Assembly (NCBI GenBank): GCA_030770545.1 | Contig: CM061097.1 | Location: forward strand, 18,556,501 to 18,620,500 | Reading direction: 5' to 3' | DNA from: Macropodus opercularis | Taxonomy: Eukaryota > Chordata > Actinopteri > Anabantiformes > Osphronemidae | Length of the DNA: 64,000 nucleotides | In this document: positions 10,501 to 21,426 of the stretch, in pieces | How the letters are laid out: every line of letters starts with the position of its first letter | Numbering within the stretch: position 1 is the stretch's first letter | The notes under the pieces: generated by a model | Seen by the model: only the letters and a program-made list of their open reading frames with translations | The model's database searches: none | What the model was told of the DNA's origin: nothing | Program-made: the position numbers and the translations under genes

Positions 10501-10895
10501 GTAAAGACGTAGGGCCATCACTGTGGTCACAAATCATGGTTGTTGCTCTGTACTCTGTGTAGTTTCATTATAATAATAGGAAGCTGAACACACTACTTAT
10601 AGTGGCAGCACTTCAAAATGTCATCCGTTTTCACTGCAGCATGTTTGCGTCTCCACTACGTCGCCAGGGCGTCTCTGCCTAAGTATTTTAATTTATGCTG
10701 TGGGCAAAAAATGATCTTGGTGTTGGTCTCTGTTTAACCACCAGGTGTCGCAAAGTTTTTTACGTATCTCCACTTCACAGAGGCCTGTTACTGCAGGGGC
10801 TGATTATCAGAAACATACAAATGTTTTTATTATGTAGTATCTGATTTCTGTGAATGAATGGTTGTCTAACACGTAGGAAACCAAGACCTCCGGTC

Positions 10896-10967
10896 CCGTA
10901 TGTAGCTTAGTGGTGTCAGTGCGTGACTTTAACTTCGCAACACAAGCAAGTTCGATCCCCACTCGTG
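10896..10967 (+). other. tRNA-like relic with A and B boxes
   Basis: TAGCTTAGTGG at 10903-10913 fits the pol III A box and AGTTCGATCCC at 10949-10959 fits the B box, at tRNA-like spacing. The acceptor and anticodon stems do not pair, so this is not a working tRNA. It may be a worn tRNA-derived element. The copy at 36873-36940 has the B box changed (AATTCGATCCC). Confidence 0.35.
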
Positions 10968-12505
10968 TGTTTTTTTAATTTTTTATAAAGAGCTAAATTT
11001 TTTTCTGTAAAACAGCATTTTTGTCTTACAATTATTTTCCGTTGACTACAAAGTTATAATGGCCGTGTCTTTTGTTTGATGTTGAAATGCTTTAAAGGCA
11101 GCAGGCGTCTCCCAAAATATCTACACACACACTGTGTCACGTCTGCTGTGAAAAGTTTCACTTTTAAAGATGTGCTTATAGCTTTTTAATTGTCAACATT
11201 TCTGCCGTTAAGTGAACTTCACCATATTGTTTTTAACTTGTAGAAAATCAACGGCGCTTCATATAGAAACAAAAACCATAAAACACAATTTCTGTATGAA
11301 GCCTTCTTACAGCAGGTGTATTCATATGCTAATGGCTCAATGACTGATCGCCTTATTCTGACTGTGATGACTTTGCGCTTTCTCCAATAATATTCACAAA
11401 TAAATAATGAAGGGTCAAAAGGTTTTCATCTGAACTTTCAGTCCTTTGCTGCTGCAGCCAAGGTGAGAAGTCTCGTTTCCATCTGACTGCAACGGTCTTA
11501 ACGTGGGGGAGGGGACGTCTTTGCCTTTAGCTGGATGTCGGTGGAGATTCTCAGTCATCCAGCTGAGGTTGTCTGAAAGTTGATTCATGGCAGCTGGACG
11601 TCTTTCTTTAGAAACCACCACTTACCCAGGCAGCTTCTTCAGTCAGTCCCTGTATTTGCTTTCATTCACTGAATCTAAACAGCAGCGATGGATTATATAC
11701 TATGGAGAAGGTTTCGTACAGAAATAGTTTACTAACAATGTTTACTAACCAATAGAATTTTTTACTAGATTAGTTTTAATCACATTTTGGAAATCTGGAA
11801 AAGTTTAAAATATTGATTAAATCGCAACCCATGCCCACAGAAGTATGTGGAAGTTTGAGGGTTACGACAACAGACTCGTGATATATAATTATTACGTTTT
11901 CATCTTAAATTTTAGAAGGCAAGCACAGAATTTAAAACCAGGCAGCGAGGATCAGAGTGAAGGGAACAAACCATCGGACTGTCTGAAACACAGCAAAAAT
12001 GCAGTGGAAACGTGGCAGAAATGACAAACCAACGCGGTGGAACACGACACTTAACGGCTACCACTGTATTTCGTACAGATTTGAGTCAGGGTTTTGTGTG
12101 GAACTGTGTTTAACTTGTGGTTGAAGTCATGGTTAACCTGATGAACATGTTAGTTCTCTTTCGCTCATGGGGCCCTTGCAGGGAGTGTACTGTAGCTCAT
12201 ACGTTTAGGATGCTACATTTCATTTTTACATCATTGGTGTAACACCTGTCGTTATCAAACCTTAAGTTCTTCTTATTATAATTGTGCATTTGTTGTACAT
12301 TCAAAGTTGTATTTTAAATGTGATCCATGGCACCAATTGAAATGTTGCTGTGATACTTACTGTTATCCCTAGAAAAGGCCACGTCATCTTGTCAGTTTTA
12401 ATGTAGTTGCTTTTTCAGGGATCATTTTCATCCAGTATAAGTTTTAAATTCTATTAATGTTTATAGATGTGATGAATGTGTTTTTGTTTTTCCCCTGAAT
12501 TCCAG
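10968..12505. other. no gene recognised; partly duplicated spacer
   Basis: AT-rich sequence shared in pieces with 36940-38420 and, from about 11990, with 51050 onward. A possible antisense copy of the GTCCAGTTGCC-type fish motif lies at about 11480-11615. Only short ORFs are present, without splice or family support. Confidence 0.5.
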
Positions 12506-12598
12506 GTAACACAAAAAGCAGACTCCTGCAGTGGCAGTTGAGACTGAGATGCCCCCTGCTTCCAAAAAGGTTCAAACATAGAAGATGTTAATAATCAG
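12506..12598 (+). other. candidate exon-like segment with stop (copy 1 of the second type)
   Basis: This resembles 10430-10500 and uses the same acceptor (gaattccag) and donor (AATCAG|GTAAAG), with extra bases that bring a TAG stop into the VAVE frame. Copies are 38422-38513 and 51561-51652. If transcribed it would be a terminal or non-coding exon. Copy 1 also has a one-base shift near ACAAAAAG. Confidence 0.3.
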
Positions 12599-13435
12599 GT
12601 AAAGAAGTAATGCCATCACTGTGGTCACAAACCATGGTTGTTGCCCTGTACTCTGTGTGGTTTCATTATAACGATAGGAAGCTGAATGTCGTACAGATTT
12701 GAGTCTGGGTTAGTTTTGTGGAAATGAGTTTGACTTGTGCTTGAAGTCATAGTTAACCTGACAAACAGCTGGGAAAACCTTTTACTAAATGGGTTAGATG
12801 ATGAGTGAGAGTGACTGTTTACCATTTTGAGATAAAAAAAAAGGTGTGTGACAAACAAAAAAGCAGACACTGGAAGGCTGGTTGTGATTCAACAGGAATA
12901 TTGTCTTTAATAAACAAACAACTAACACAACACAAAGCACAACAACTAACTATAGACACTCGCTATGAGGATAAATAGTGAAATCATATATGTTAATAAA
13001 TAAAAGTAACAATTATTCTATAAAACAAAACAAAATCTTACCTGACTAAGTACAGAGCAAGACGGTCTCTAATAACCAGAATACAAAAGCAAGATGCTGA
13101 CTAACCAGAATTCAAACTAATTGATCAGATACATGAAATTACACGTGTGTTCCTTGAACCAGCTACAAAGTCCAAAGAGACATTGCCTCAGCTGGCTGGA
13201 GAACAGAACTGCCACAGATTGAACCTTTGTAAACGTGCAAACTGCCTGTGTCATAGGTTGATGCACCACCAGGCCACCAGAGATGCAGGGTTTTAACACA
13301 GCACTGAAGCAGAGGGTCCCACTCCTTTTGATTCTGGAACTAGGAGTCTATTCCAGCTGTCATGTGGGTCGAGAGGAGCGGTACAGGTCGCCAGTCCAAC
13401 GACCAGTGTGTTTGAACAGCTTTTCTGATATCTGA
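12599..13435. other. duplicated spacer (38514-39350, 51653-52490), no gene recognised
   Basis: Three near-identical copies. In copy 1 the match stops at about 13430, where retroviral LTR sequence starts; in the other two it continues for about 1.5 kb. The ORFs are short and shared only because of the duplication. Confidence 0.55.
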
Positions 13436-13572
13436 TACCTTTCCTTCTTTCTCATAGCAAAGGGAGGTAGGGAGATACTGTTTAGTTAAAATAGTTTTAC
13501 AGCATGGGCCATGGCCATGAGAGCATGGCAGCAGAATCTTGATTTGCTTTGTTTCTGTTTCTGTTTCTGTTT
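13436..13572 (+). mobile_element. ERV-B partial 5' LTR (middle only)
   Basis: The GGGAGGTAGGGAGATACTG and CATGGGCCATGGCCATGAGA segments match the LTR at 43110-43200 and, in antisense, 50344-50898. The LTR start is missing, and after GTTTCTG there is a short TTTCTG repeat joined directly to the leader. The poly(A) signal, U5 and the primer-binding site are therefore deleted here; compare ERV-C at 50323-50500. Confidence 0.7.
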
Positions 13573-14127
13573 CGTCGGAGGGGTCACTGACGGTGGAAAG
13601 ACGTCTCCCTGAGCGCAGCTCAGCCTCAACCTCTACAAAAACAGAGTGAGACATGCTGTAAGGCATCACCTCTTATCTCCATCGGACGGATCCTACAAAC
13701 TCAAAATTACTTATCAACAGGGAAACCTGGTGAGTCATTGACATATTTGCTTCTCATGTGTCCTGGGGAAAGTGTTAATTAGTGAACACTATAATATGAC
13801 ACTGATATGAGTGTTAATCAGTGAACACTATAATATGTCACTGATATGAGTGTCAATCAGTGAACACTATAATATGTCACTGATATGAGTGTCAATCAGT
13901 GAACACTATAATATGTCACTGATATGAGTGTTAATCAGTAAACACTATAATATGACACTGATATGAGTGTTAATCAGTGAACACTATAATATGACACTGA
14001 TATGAGTGTTAATCAGTGAACACTATAATATGTCACTGATATGAGTGTTAGTCGGTGAACACTTTGATTTGGCATCGAACTTTCACAGAGACGTCTGTGA
14101 CTGTACAACTACGCGTAGTGCTGCACC
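13573..14127 (+). promoter_or_regulatory. ERV-B untranslated leader with splice donor and 39-bp repeats
   Basis: This matches the leader of ERV-C (50320 down to 49910, antisense). It contains CTG|GTGAGT at 13730, a near-perfect donor where the env splice donor of a simple retrovirus would be, followed by the repeat block. It ends at the gag ATG. Packaging signals usually lie here; none can be assigned by reading alone. Confidence 0.6.
13771..14065 (+). repeat. 39-bp tandem repeat in the ERV leader, about 7.5 copies
   Basis: Units start at 13771, 13810, 13849, 13888, 13927, 13966, 14005 and 14044 (last partial). Each unit contains AGTGTT...AACACT and ATCAGTGA...TCACTGAT inverted arms. The antisense ERV-C leader has only about 3.5 copies of the same unit (49971-50105). 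Confidence 0.9.
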
Positions 14128-15692
14128 ATGGGGAGCAGTTACGGTAAAGCTGGCTTGGAGCCACAGGGTCCCAGTGTGGATATCATGTCATATCAATTGA
14201 CATTTTGGGTGACAAACTGAAAGAAGACGAACAAAGGTTGAGAAAAATAAACATTTTGAAGTCAAAAAATTTAGATAATGTGGAAAAGCATAGAAAATGT
14301 TGGCAACAATGGAAAAATGAAGCTGAAACTAGAGAGAGAAAACAATTGCAAAAGGAAATGACTACGGTAGAACAGAGAATCATTCTTCACCCTGCAAACA
14401 GCCACCACCATACTGTCCCAGTGCGTCTTCTCTTTATCCGCAGATCACTGCGCTGAAGCTGGAGCCAGACCTGGATTCCTGCCCGTCTGTCCTGCAACCA
14501 CAACAACAACAACAGCAACCAGACACGTCTGTTCTGCAACCGCAACAACAACCACAGCTGCTTCAAAGTCCTGTGTTACCACCACTACAACTACAACTAC
14601 AGCAACTTCCAGTTCACCTCACACCCTGCTCCCGATTCAACCACAGAAGAAGTGCACGGAGCTGCAGGAGGAGCAGGTTCCACTGCAGACACAGGTGTGG
14701 ACGGCCGACACTTCAGCCCGATTGTGAAAAGAACCAGACAGGCCAACACTGGTTCAGTTATGACCATGCCTATGGTAGAGGTCGCAGGGCCACAAGGAAC
14801 ACAGCTTGTGTTCCTCCCCTGGATGGACGATGATGTCAGAAATGTTGGACAGAATCTGCCTGATCCATATCTGTCCGGTACAGACTTTTCTGATGCCCTT
14901 GGTGATTTCTGCAGAGAGTTTCGCCCAACAGGTGCTGGATTCCGCCTGCTGCTGACATTTAAATTCAAGCCAGGAGAGATGTACAAACTTAACGAGCGTC
15001 TGCCAGATTCCCACATCCACAGTGTTGCACCAACATGGTCTAATGGGGCCAATGACCTGTACCATGCTGCAGTAGAGAGAGGCATAAAACTTGCATTCCC
15101 TGTCAGAATGAACATTGGGAAAGTCACGAGCTGCAGACAACAAGATGGAGAATCGGTGGATGATTTCCTCCATCGTCTAAAGGAGGCATTCATCAGACAC
15201 GGGGGAATGGTCCCACCTGATCAGCCTGGCGATAACCCCAGTGCCTGGGAAATGCACCTAACTGACTATTTCCTGAAAGGCCTTTTACCCGAAGTGGCAA
15301 AGCTGACCCGTCAGACCTGCATCGGTGCTGATACTGGAGCGAGATTAGAGAACGATCGACGTCATGCAGATCATGCTTTCCAGCAACTCTTGCGACAGAA
15401 AGAAGAAAAGGAAAATAAAGACAGAAAAGAGTTACATCTGGCAGCTGTAACCATGTATCAGGCAGTCGCACAACAGAACCGCGGTCGGGGAAGAGGCTAC
15501 ACCAGAGGAGGACGAGGTCGCGCAGGCCAAAAAGGACATGGCCGAGGAACCGGACAATCCACTGGTGTCCGTACTGCAAGGAAGAGGGACACAGACCAGC
15601 TGACTGTCCGCAGAATGTTTCTGCAGGGGCAGACTGACGGGTGGGGAACCGGTGACGGTGTAGCTGAGGCTGAGGAGGGAGGTGATTGCACT

Positions 15693-15727
<35 letters not shown>

Positions 15728-15860
15728 TTTGGAATGTTTGATGAATTTAGAAAGTAGAATGAAAACACCACAAGGCACCTATGTGCACCTGACTGAACTA
15801 CACATGCAATGTCCAGAAATGGTTTTAACAATAAATGGGGACAAATCACTTTTCTTGTAG
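14128..15860 (+). pseudogene. gag: ERV-B gag, broken over several frames
   Basis: The start at 14128 has a strong Kozak context (CACCATGG) and reads MGSSYGKAG, whose Gly2 suits N-myristoylation and membrane targeting of matrix. This frame stops at about 14220. The charged matrix region (RKCWQQWKNEAETRERKQLQ) continues from 14205 in another frame, the Gln/Pro-rich linker in a third (14456-14650), and the capsid in the longest ORF, 14652-15860. That ORF has a p30-type capsid (FCREFRPTGAGFRLLLTFKF) and a basic RG-rich tail (RGRGYTRGGRGRAG). The nucleocapsid zinc knuckle CPYCKEEGHRPADC sits in a different frame at 15566-15607. A CA microsatellite interrupts the end. Capsid identity is firm and the gene is dead. 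Confidence 0.85.
15694..15726 (+). repeat. (AC)n microsatellite within gag
   Basis: About 16 AC dinucleotides lie between the nucleocapsid and the protease region, read as a Thr-His run in the capsid frame. Retroviral gag does not normally contain such a run, so it arose after insertion. Confidence 0.95.
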
Positions 15861-16271
15861 ACAGTGGAGCTACACGCTCTGTGATGACGTCCTCAAGCCT
15901 TAAAACTGCACCAAGAATGAGTGGGAATTATGTTTATAGTGTTGGGGCTTCGGGTATAACAGTACAATAATTTTAACCAAACCTTTGACATGTCTTACTC
16001 CAGATGGTACCACATTCAAGCAGGCTTTCATGTTTCATGCCCCATAAATTTGCTAGGGAGAGATGTAATGATCAAACTGGGCATTTCTCTGACCTCATCC
16101 CCAGAGGGATTGAAGGTCACCACAGATGCGAACACAGAAGTGGCAGAAGGCAGAAGTGCCAGACACAAATACGATGTGGTCCTGATCCGTAACTGTGAAC
16201 CAGTTGTGGTTACGCCTAAAACCACATACAGGCCATGTGCAGACAGTATCCACTCAGACAGGAGGCCATAA
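15827..16271 (+). pseudogene. pro: ERV-B aspartic protease
   Basis: The frame at 15839 reads LVDSGATRSV, with the catalytic DSG at 15860-15868, and stops at about 15970. The second half continues in the frame of 15990 with CPINLLGRDVM (LLGRD at 16050-16064), the conserved C-terminal element of retroviral proteases. The enzyme would process Gag-Pol as a dimer. At least one frameshift separates it from gag and one or more stops lie between its halves. Confidence 0.8.
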
Positions 16272-18300
16272 ACGGCATAGCTCCAGTGTTTAACTCACTG
16301 ACAGGAGCAGGCGTTATCGTACCATGTGACTACAGCCCCTGCTGCTCACCTATCTTTCCTGTGAAGAAAGTCAGAGACAAAGGTCGAGCCACTGAATGGA
16401 GATTTGTGCAGGATCTGCAGGCAGTAAATGCTGCAGTTCAACCCAGAGCCAATAATGGGCCTAATCCTTACACTTTGTTATCACAGGTTCCTCCTGATGC
16501 TAAATGGTTTTCCATTGTTGACTAGGCAAATGCCGGGGCGGCAGTGGCTCAGAGGTAGAGCTGTCGCCCACCAATCGTAGGATCGGTGGTTCGATTCCTG
16601 GCTTCCTCCAGTCATGTGCCGAAGTGTCCCTGGGCAAGACACTGAACCCCAAGTTGCCCCCGGTGTGTCAGTTTAAGCTGCATAGCAGCTCTGCCACCGG
16701 TCTGTGAATGGGTGAATGTGACACAGTGTCAAAGCGCTTGGAGTACCGATAGTTAGAAAAGCGCTATACAAATGCAGACCATTTACCATTTACCATTTTT
16801 TCAGTGTCCCTGTTCATCCAGACAGTCACTTCTGGTTTGTGTGTCCATGTGGACATGGACCAGACTTTGTCAGGGGTATGAGGAGTCCCCCACAATTTTC
16901 AATGAGGCATTGAGACGCGGTCTCGAACATCTTTCTCTCATGCCAGGAATTGCTTTGTTGCAATATGTGGATGATATCATTATCTGCAGCCCCACAAAGG
17001 ACCAGTGTGAAAGAGACACAGTGGCTTTGTTGAAACACCTGACAGCTGAGGGCCACAAAGTTAGTTTGTCTAAACTACAGTTCATCCAAGAGGAAGTAAC
17101 TTTCTTGGGACATGTTATCACAGCAGCTGGCAAATCTCTCTCTCCTAAAATTGAAGCTATTCAGACCATCCCAAGGCCGCTCACCAAACGACAGATGATG
17201 TCTTTCCTGGGAATGTGTTCATATTGTCGAAACTTTATTCCTACTTATTCTGTTCTTGAAGCACCTCTGAGTGAACTCATTTATGGAAAATCACTGCAAT
17301 CTCATGACAAAGTTCACTGGACTCCTGAGGCAGAGACAGCTTTTGTAAACTTAAAGCTCACTTTACAGACTGCACCAACTTTGGGTCTTCCTGATCCTAC
17401 CCAACCGTTTGTTCAGATGGTGGATGAAAAAGACAGGTGCATGGTGTCTGTCCTGCTACAAAAGCATGGTGGGAAATTAAGACCAGTAGCTTATTTCTCT
17501 GCTAAACTTGATCCTGTGGCAGCCGGACTCCCTCGCTGCCTGAGAGCGGTGGCAGCCGCTGAAAAGGCCGTGTTGGCCTCCAGAGACATCGTTGGATATT
17601 CTGATCTTGTGTTGATGGTTCCTCATTCTGTTTCTCTAATTCTGCTTGAACAGAAAACATCTCATTTGTCGGCCGCTCGCTGGTTACGATACCACACAGT
17701 CCTGTTGGACATGCCTAACATTACAGTTAAACGTTGCACTATCCTGAATCCAGCTACTTTGCTGCCCACCCCTGACGATGGTGAACCTCATGACTGTGTT
17801 GCTTCTCTCCAGCAGGTGTGTTCACCAAGACCTGACCTGCAGGAGACTCCTTTGACTTACCCTGATCTTGTGCGTTTTTTACAGATGGCTCTGCTTCCAG
17901 GGACCCTGATACTGGCTCCTCGTGTGGGCTATGCAGTTTGCACAGAGCATGACGTTCTCCAGTCCGGCCCCCTGCCATCTCACCTCTCTGCACAAGTGGC
18001 AGAGCTGGTAGCACTCACTGAAGCTTGTAAACTGGCAAAAGACAAAACTTTCACTATTTGGATTGATTCTAAATACGCTTTCAGTGTAACGCATGACTTT
18101 GGAAACACAGAAACGTCCTTAAATCAGACGGACAGCCCATTTCCCATCGGGACAAGGTGTCTGACCTCTTAGAGGCTATCCTTTTACCTAAACACGTTGC
18201 TGTCTGCAAGTGCACTGCTCATACGACGGGAACTGACTCTGTGTCCTCAGGTAACCGTAGGGTGGATGCAGCTGCTCAGACAGCCTCACTTCTACTCCTC
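16235..18300 (+). pseudogene. pol: ERV-B reverse transcriptase and RNase H, split by a SINE
   Basis: The fingers read YPLRQEA, then SPIFPVKKV and WRFVQDLQAVN. Motif A begins FSIVD (Asp codon 16520-16522), is followed by a TAG, and then breaks off where a SINE is inserted. It resumes at about 16797 with FSVPVHPDSHFW. The catalytic YVDD is at 16964-16975. Thumb and connection follow (FLGHVITAAGKSLSPKIEAI, SFLGMCSYCRNFIP). RNase H has FTDGSAS in a shifted frame (Asp 17884-17886), LVALTEAC, and WIDSKYAF (Asp 18065-18067). Frameshifts lie at about 16880-16900, in the T-run at 17873-17879, near 17910, and near 18150. Gammaretrovirus-type order is clear; no activity is possible. Confidence 0.9.
16535..16796 (+). 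mobile_element. tRNA-derived SINE inserted in RT motif A
   Basis: The head has a pol III A box (TGGCTCAGAGG, 16545-16555) and B box (GGTTCGATTCC, 16588-16598). The body has CCGAAGTGTCCCTGGGCAAG, and the tail ends AAAGCGCTATACAAATGCAG and CCATTTA repeats. This is a tRNA-type SINE common in percomorph fish. The retroviral sequence is continuous on both sides (GCAAATGCC before, TTTTTTCAGTGTCCC after). No clear target duplication was seen. Confidence 0.85.
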
Positions 18301-18379
18301 CCTCTTACAGCTGTTTCCATCACCTCCTCTGTTCCACCTGACTCCCTCTCTGCACTTCAATCTTTTTCAACTCCACAGG

Positions 18380-19366
18380 AACGGACTCAGTGGAAGACGA
18401 GCAGAGCTGAGTTCCGTGATGATTTGTGGTGGGGACCTGATGGTAAACCGTGTTTGCCAAAATACTTTTTTCCTCATTTTGCTAAGTTGACACATGGCTT
18501 GGATCATGTGTCAAAGGGAGGGATGGTGAAAGCGTTAACTCAGCACTGGTTTACAAAAGGGTTTTGCATTTATTTAATACACACAACACAGGTCGTAAGC
18601 AACACCAACCGTTAGCAGCACATCCACAGCCGACCAGACCATTTGAACACATAATGATGGATTTCATTGAACTCACTTCATGTCAGGGAAAGAAGTATTG
18701 TCTCACCATTGTAGACATGTGGTTCTAAATGGATTGAAGTGTTTCCAGTAAAACATGCCTCTAGTGGCACAGTGGGCAACTGAAACTAAAATACTTCCCG
18801 ATGGGGCATTCCAGAGAGGATTTAGTGACAATGGATCACATTTTGTGAACGAAGCTATTGACCAAATAGGTTCCTTTTTAGGCACCGACATAAGAAGACA
18901 CTGTGCTACCATCCTGCCAGTGGAGGGGCTATAGAGCGAGAAAATGGTAGCCTGAAACGCAAACTGGCTAAATGTTGTGCTGAGACAGGACTCACATGGA
19001 TACAAGCATTACCAGTGGTGATGATGTACATGAGAATGAGACAAAGGTGTAGGGGGAATTTAAGTCCTTTTGAGATCCTGTTTGGAAAGAACCCACACAT
19101 GGGAATAGATCCCACTGAGAGGCCGTTACCATCCACTTGACTTGACAAGATGACATGTTACAGTACTGTAAGTCTTTGTCTGCCGTTCTCTCTCAGATCT
19201 CTCAGCAGGTGACAGCAGCTTTACCAGTTCCAGCACAAGGGCCACTACACTCTCTGGAACCAGGCGACTGGATTGTGGTACGAGAACATCGCCCTAAACA
19301 CTGGAAGGCACGCAAGTGGGTTGGACCCTTCCAGGTGCTACTGACTACGCATACGGCAGTGAAGGT
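18380..19366 (+). pseudogene. pol: ERV-B integrase, truncated in its C-terminal domain
   Basis: The zinc domain keeps H-x3-H (HGLDH), but its C-x2-C half is deleted between KGF and the QPTRPFEH-type leader. The core keeps all three acidic residues: Asp 18660-18662 (MMDFIELT), Asp 18827-18829 (SDNGSHF) and Glu 18934-18936 (AIEREN). Two extra bases near 18720 shift the frame in the DM-FSKW segment. A stop ends the core at about 19138 and the C-terminal domain continues from 19155. At 19366 homology to the copy at 1-337 ends and an unrelated antisense retroviral sequence begins. There is no env and no 3' LTR. Confidence 0.85.
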
Positions 19367-20760
19367 CACAAATTCTCTCATACTTGCATAAATGTATCTG
19401 TGTAAGCGCCCTGAAAAGGGAAGAATTGATATGACGCACAACAACCTTTCATCAGCTCACGTGTGTAATGAGTGAAGAAAGGTGTGCGGTGCGACCTTCA
19501 AAGTCACCCGTAACTTCGAATGCTGTGTTCCCTTCACTGGTCACTTACATCCAATGTGGTCCGAACTGATATTGGCACAAACAAACAGAAAATATTTTTC
19601 CAACATTGTAAACATAAAACTCCTAATAAAACTTATCTGTCCACAACATTATTCAATCTATCACATCTGTTTCTTGTATGCAGTCATGTGGGATTTATTG
19701 TGGTGCACCGCTGCACAGTTTGTTCTTGTCCTGATAGTAACACTGCATAACCAGTCCTTCTGGCCTGTGTAACAAGAAATCAAAGACTAGTTAGCATAGC
19801 ATGCAGTTGGTGAGATACATACAATGTCACAGGGTGACCCATTGTTAGAACTGATGCTTACTTATTGGTAAATGCTGCCGCTGCTGCGTCCAATCCCTGG
19901 CAGCAGGGAGACGGTCCCTCCTCAATGTTATCAAGCCTGGTGCTGTAATAGGCTATCGGCTGTTTCCCTGTGGGGGAGTCTTGCATCAGCACAGTTTTGT
20001 CTTTCAGCCACATAAAGGTGAAATGGTGTCGTATAGTCAGGATTGGCTAAAGCTGGAGCAGTCTGCAGGTCTCTTTTTTTAAAATGCTCCTTTAACTTTA
20101 ACTAGTGAGTCTGAACGATTCTTTTGTCCAGCTGCTCTTCTCACGTTTCATAAAGGAGCTGCTGTCATAGCATAGTCACATATCCAGGGTCTGCTGTAAC
20201 CAGCCATCCCCAAAAATGACAACATCTGTCCCACAGTTAGTGGTTTTGGAGCTTTTCTAACAGCTTTTAACTGAGACGGTGCTATGAGCCTCTTTTCACC
20301 ACTAAGCTGCTCTACTGTAGAGATTACACTGTAAGATACAATAAGATGTTCTTCCTGTACTATTGCATTAATGAGTCATGCTCTAACTTATAGTCATTGG
20401 TGTTTGACTGTCTTTGGAAAGATTGGGGTTTTGCACATGCTCCTAGTTTTGATCATTACTCCCTCGGTCCATTAATCCTCCTGTGGTAGGTTGTATTCTT
20501 TCTGTTGCATCTTTTAACCCTATGGTGAGAGTGACGTGTGGTGCTGAGCCTGGAACTTGAATCCATCCTTGATGTCTTTCAGGGAGCTTGACTATAGCTG
20601 CTGCTCCTTGAGGGCCTATTATGACGCCATTGCATTGCATTGCTGCAGTGGTGTTATTGTTCAGATCATCCCAGCATTTTCCGTAGACTCTGATCGCCAT
20701 CACACATCATGGTGCAGTAGAAAGAAAGAGTTGGTGGAGGAGGGGGCCCCCTAAGCGACA
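19367..20760 (-). pseudogene. pol: antisense ERV2 pol remnant, copy 1
   Basis: Read on the minus strand from right to left. A pre-RT segment ORF (20703-20443) contains VPGSAPHVTLTIGLKD, a type found before RT in teleost retroviral Pol. RT thumb and connection follow: SFLGMAGYSRPWICDY (about 20246-20166) and LANPDYTTPFHLYVAE (about 20060-20000). Then comes a connection stretch with QARRTGYAVLLSGQ (about 19760). The fingers and palm with YxDD are absent between these parts. The remnant stops at the junction with ERV-B at 19366, while the paralog at 54.9-56.76 kb runs on into RNase H. It is a different lineage from ERV-A/B. Confidence 0.7.
19401..19664. mobile_element. 264-bp insertion flanked by ATCTG, absent from the paralog
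   Basis: Sequence on both sides is continuous in the second ERV2 copy (about 55681), which lacks these bases. ATCTG flanks both sides (19396-19400 and 19665-19669; ATCTGT if one more base is counted). It starts TGTAAG and ends ATCAC, with AATAAA at 19625. It could be a small solo LTR, but the end is not a clean CA; the class is open. Confidence 0.5.
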
Positions 20761-21426
20761 CTGCTGATTCCTTCAGCAGGACGAGTAGCCAAACTGCAGT
20801 TCATTCTGAGCAGGAGGTCTCCCTCCCTGCTCACGTGCATAATAAAACCTGAGCTCATGACTCAAAGACCCGACTGACTGAAACACGGTTTGACAGACTG
20901 ATCATGAGATATGTCTGATGTTTCTTGTTGATGTTGTTGTTATATAATGTAATAATAATTTTCCATCTTAGCTCAATGATGTAATCTTAAACCCAAGCAA
21001 GGAGGAGCTGCTTGTTATTGGTGACAGGTTCAGCTGTTCCAGACTGAATGTGGTGTTTTTGTTGTAAACCTGGATCTCACCCTAACAACTTGGGTTCCCT
21101 CTGTCTAGGCACCGCAGCAGTGGACGTCATCACACCAACCACCTCTCTAACGATCATAACTTTCTACCACATGCTCTGTTAATATGAGAGGAGGGTGTGG
21201 AGTCGGATTAATGCTTAATCTGTGCATTAATACCCCCATTGCTTTGAGTCCACCTCAAACCACAGCTGCGATGTATGTGTTGCACTTTTGTCTATGTGCC
21301 TCTCAGCGATCTGCTCTCAGGTTAAAGCTGCAGTAACTGTCCAGGCACTAGAGTGATCTGGACACAGAGGATCCTCATCCAGGATCGTGTAGAGGAAAGA
21401 CCATAAAAAATGAAATAAAAATAGAT
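20761..21426. other. no gene recognised; duplicated at 56761-57430
   Basis: This may include the 5' part of ERV2 (minus strand), but I see no LTR ends or primer site. A CATAATAAAACCTGAGC stretch near 20840 has a poly(A)-like signal on the plus strand. Small indels separate the copies. Confidence 0.45.

Noticed and set aside
10896..10967. Functional tRNA gene
   Set aside because: A and B boxes fit, but acceptor, anticodon and T stems do not pair.
14597..15849. Minus-strand ORFs of 139-218 codons under gag
   Set aside because: Shadows of the capsid frame; the plus strand carries recognisable capsid, zinc knuckle and protease motifs.
13436..19366. Intact provirus able to express proteins
   Set aside because: The 5' LTR lacks U5 and the primer site, every gene has stops or frameshifts, a SINE splits RT, and env and the 3' LTR are absent.
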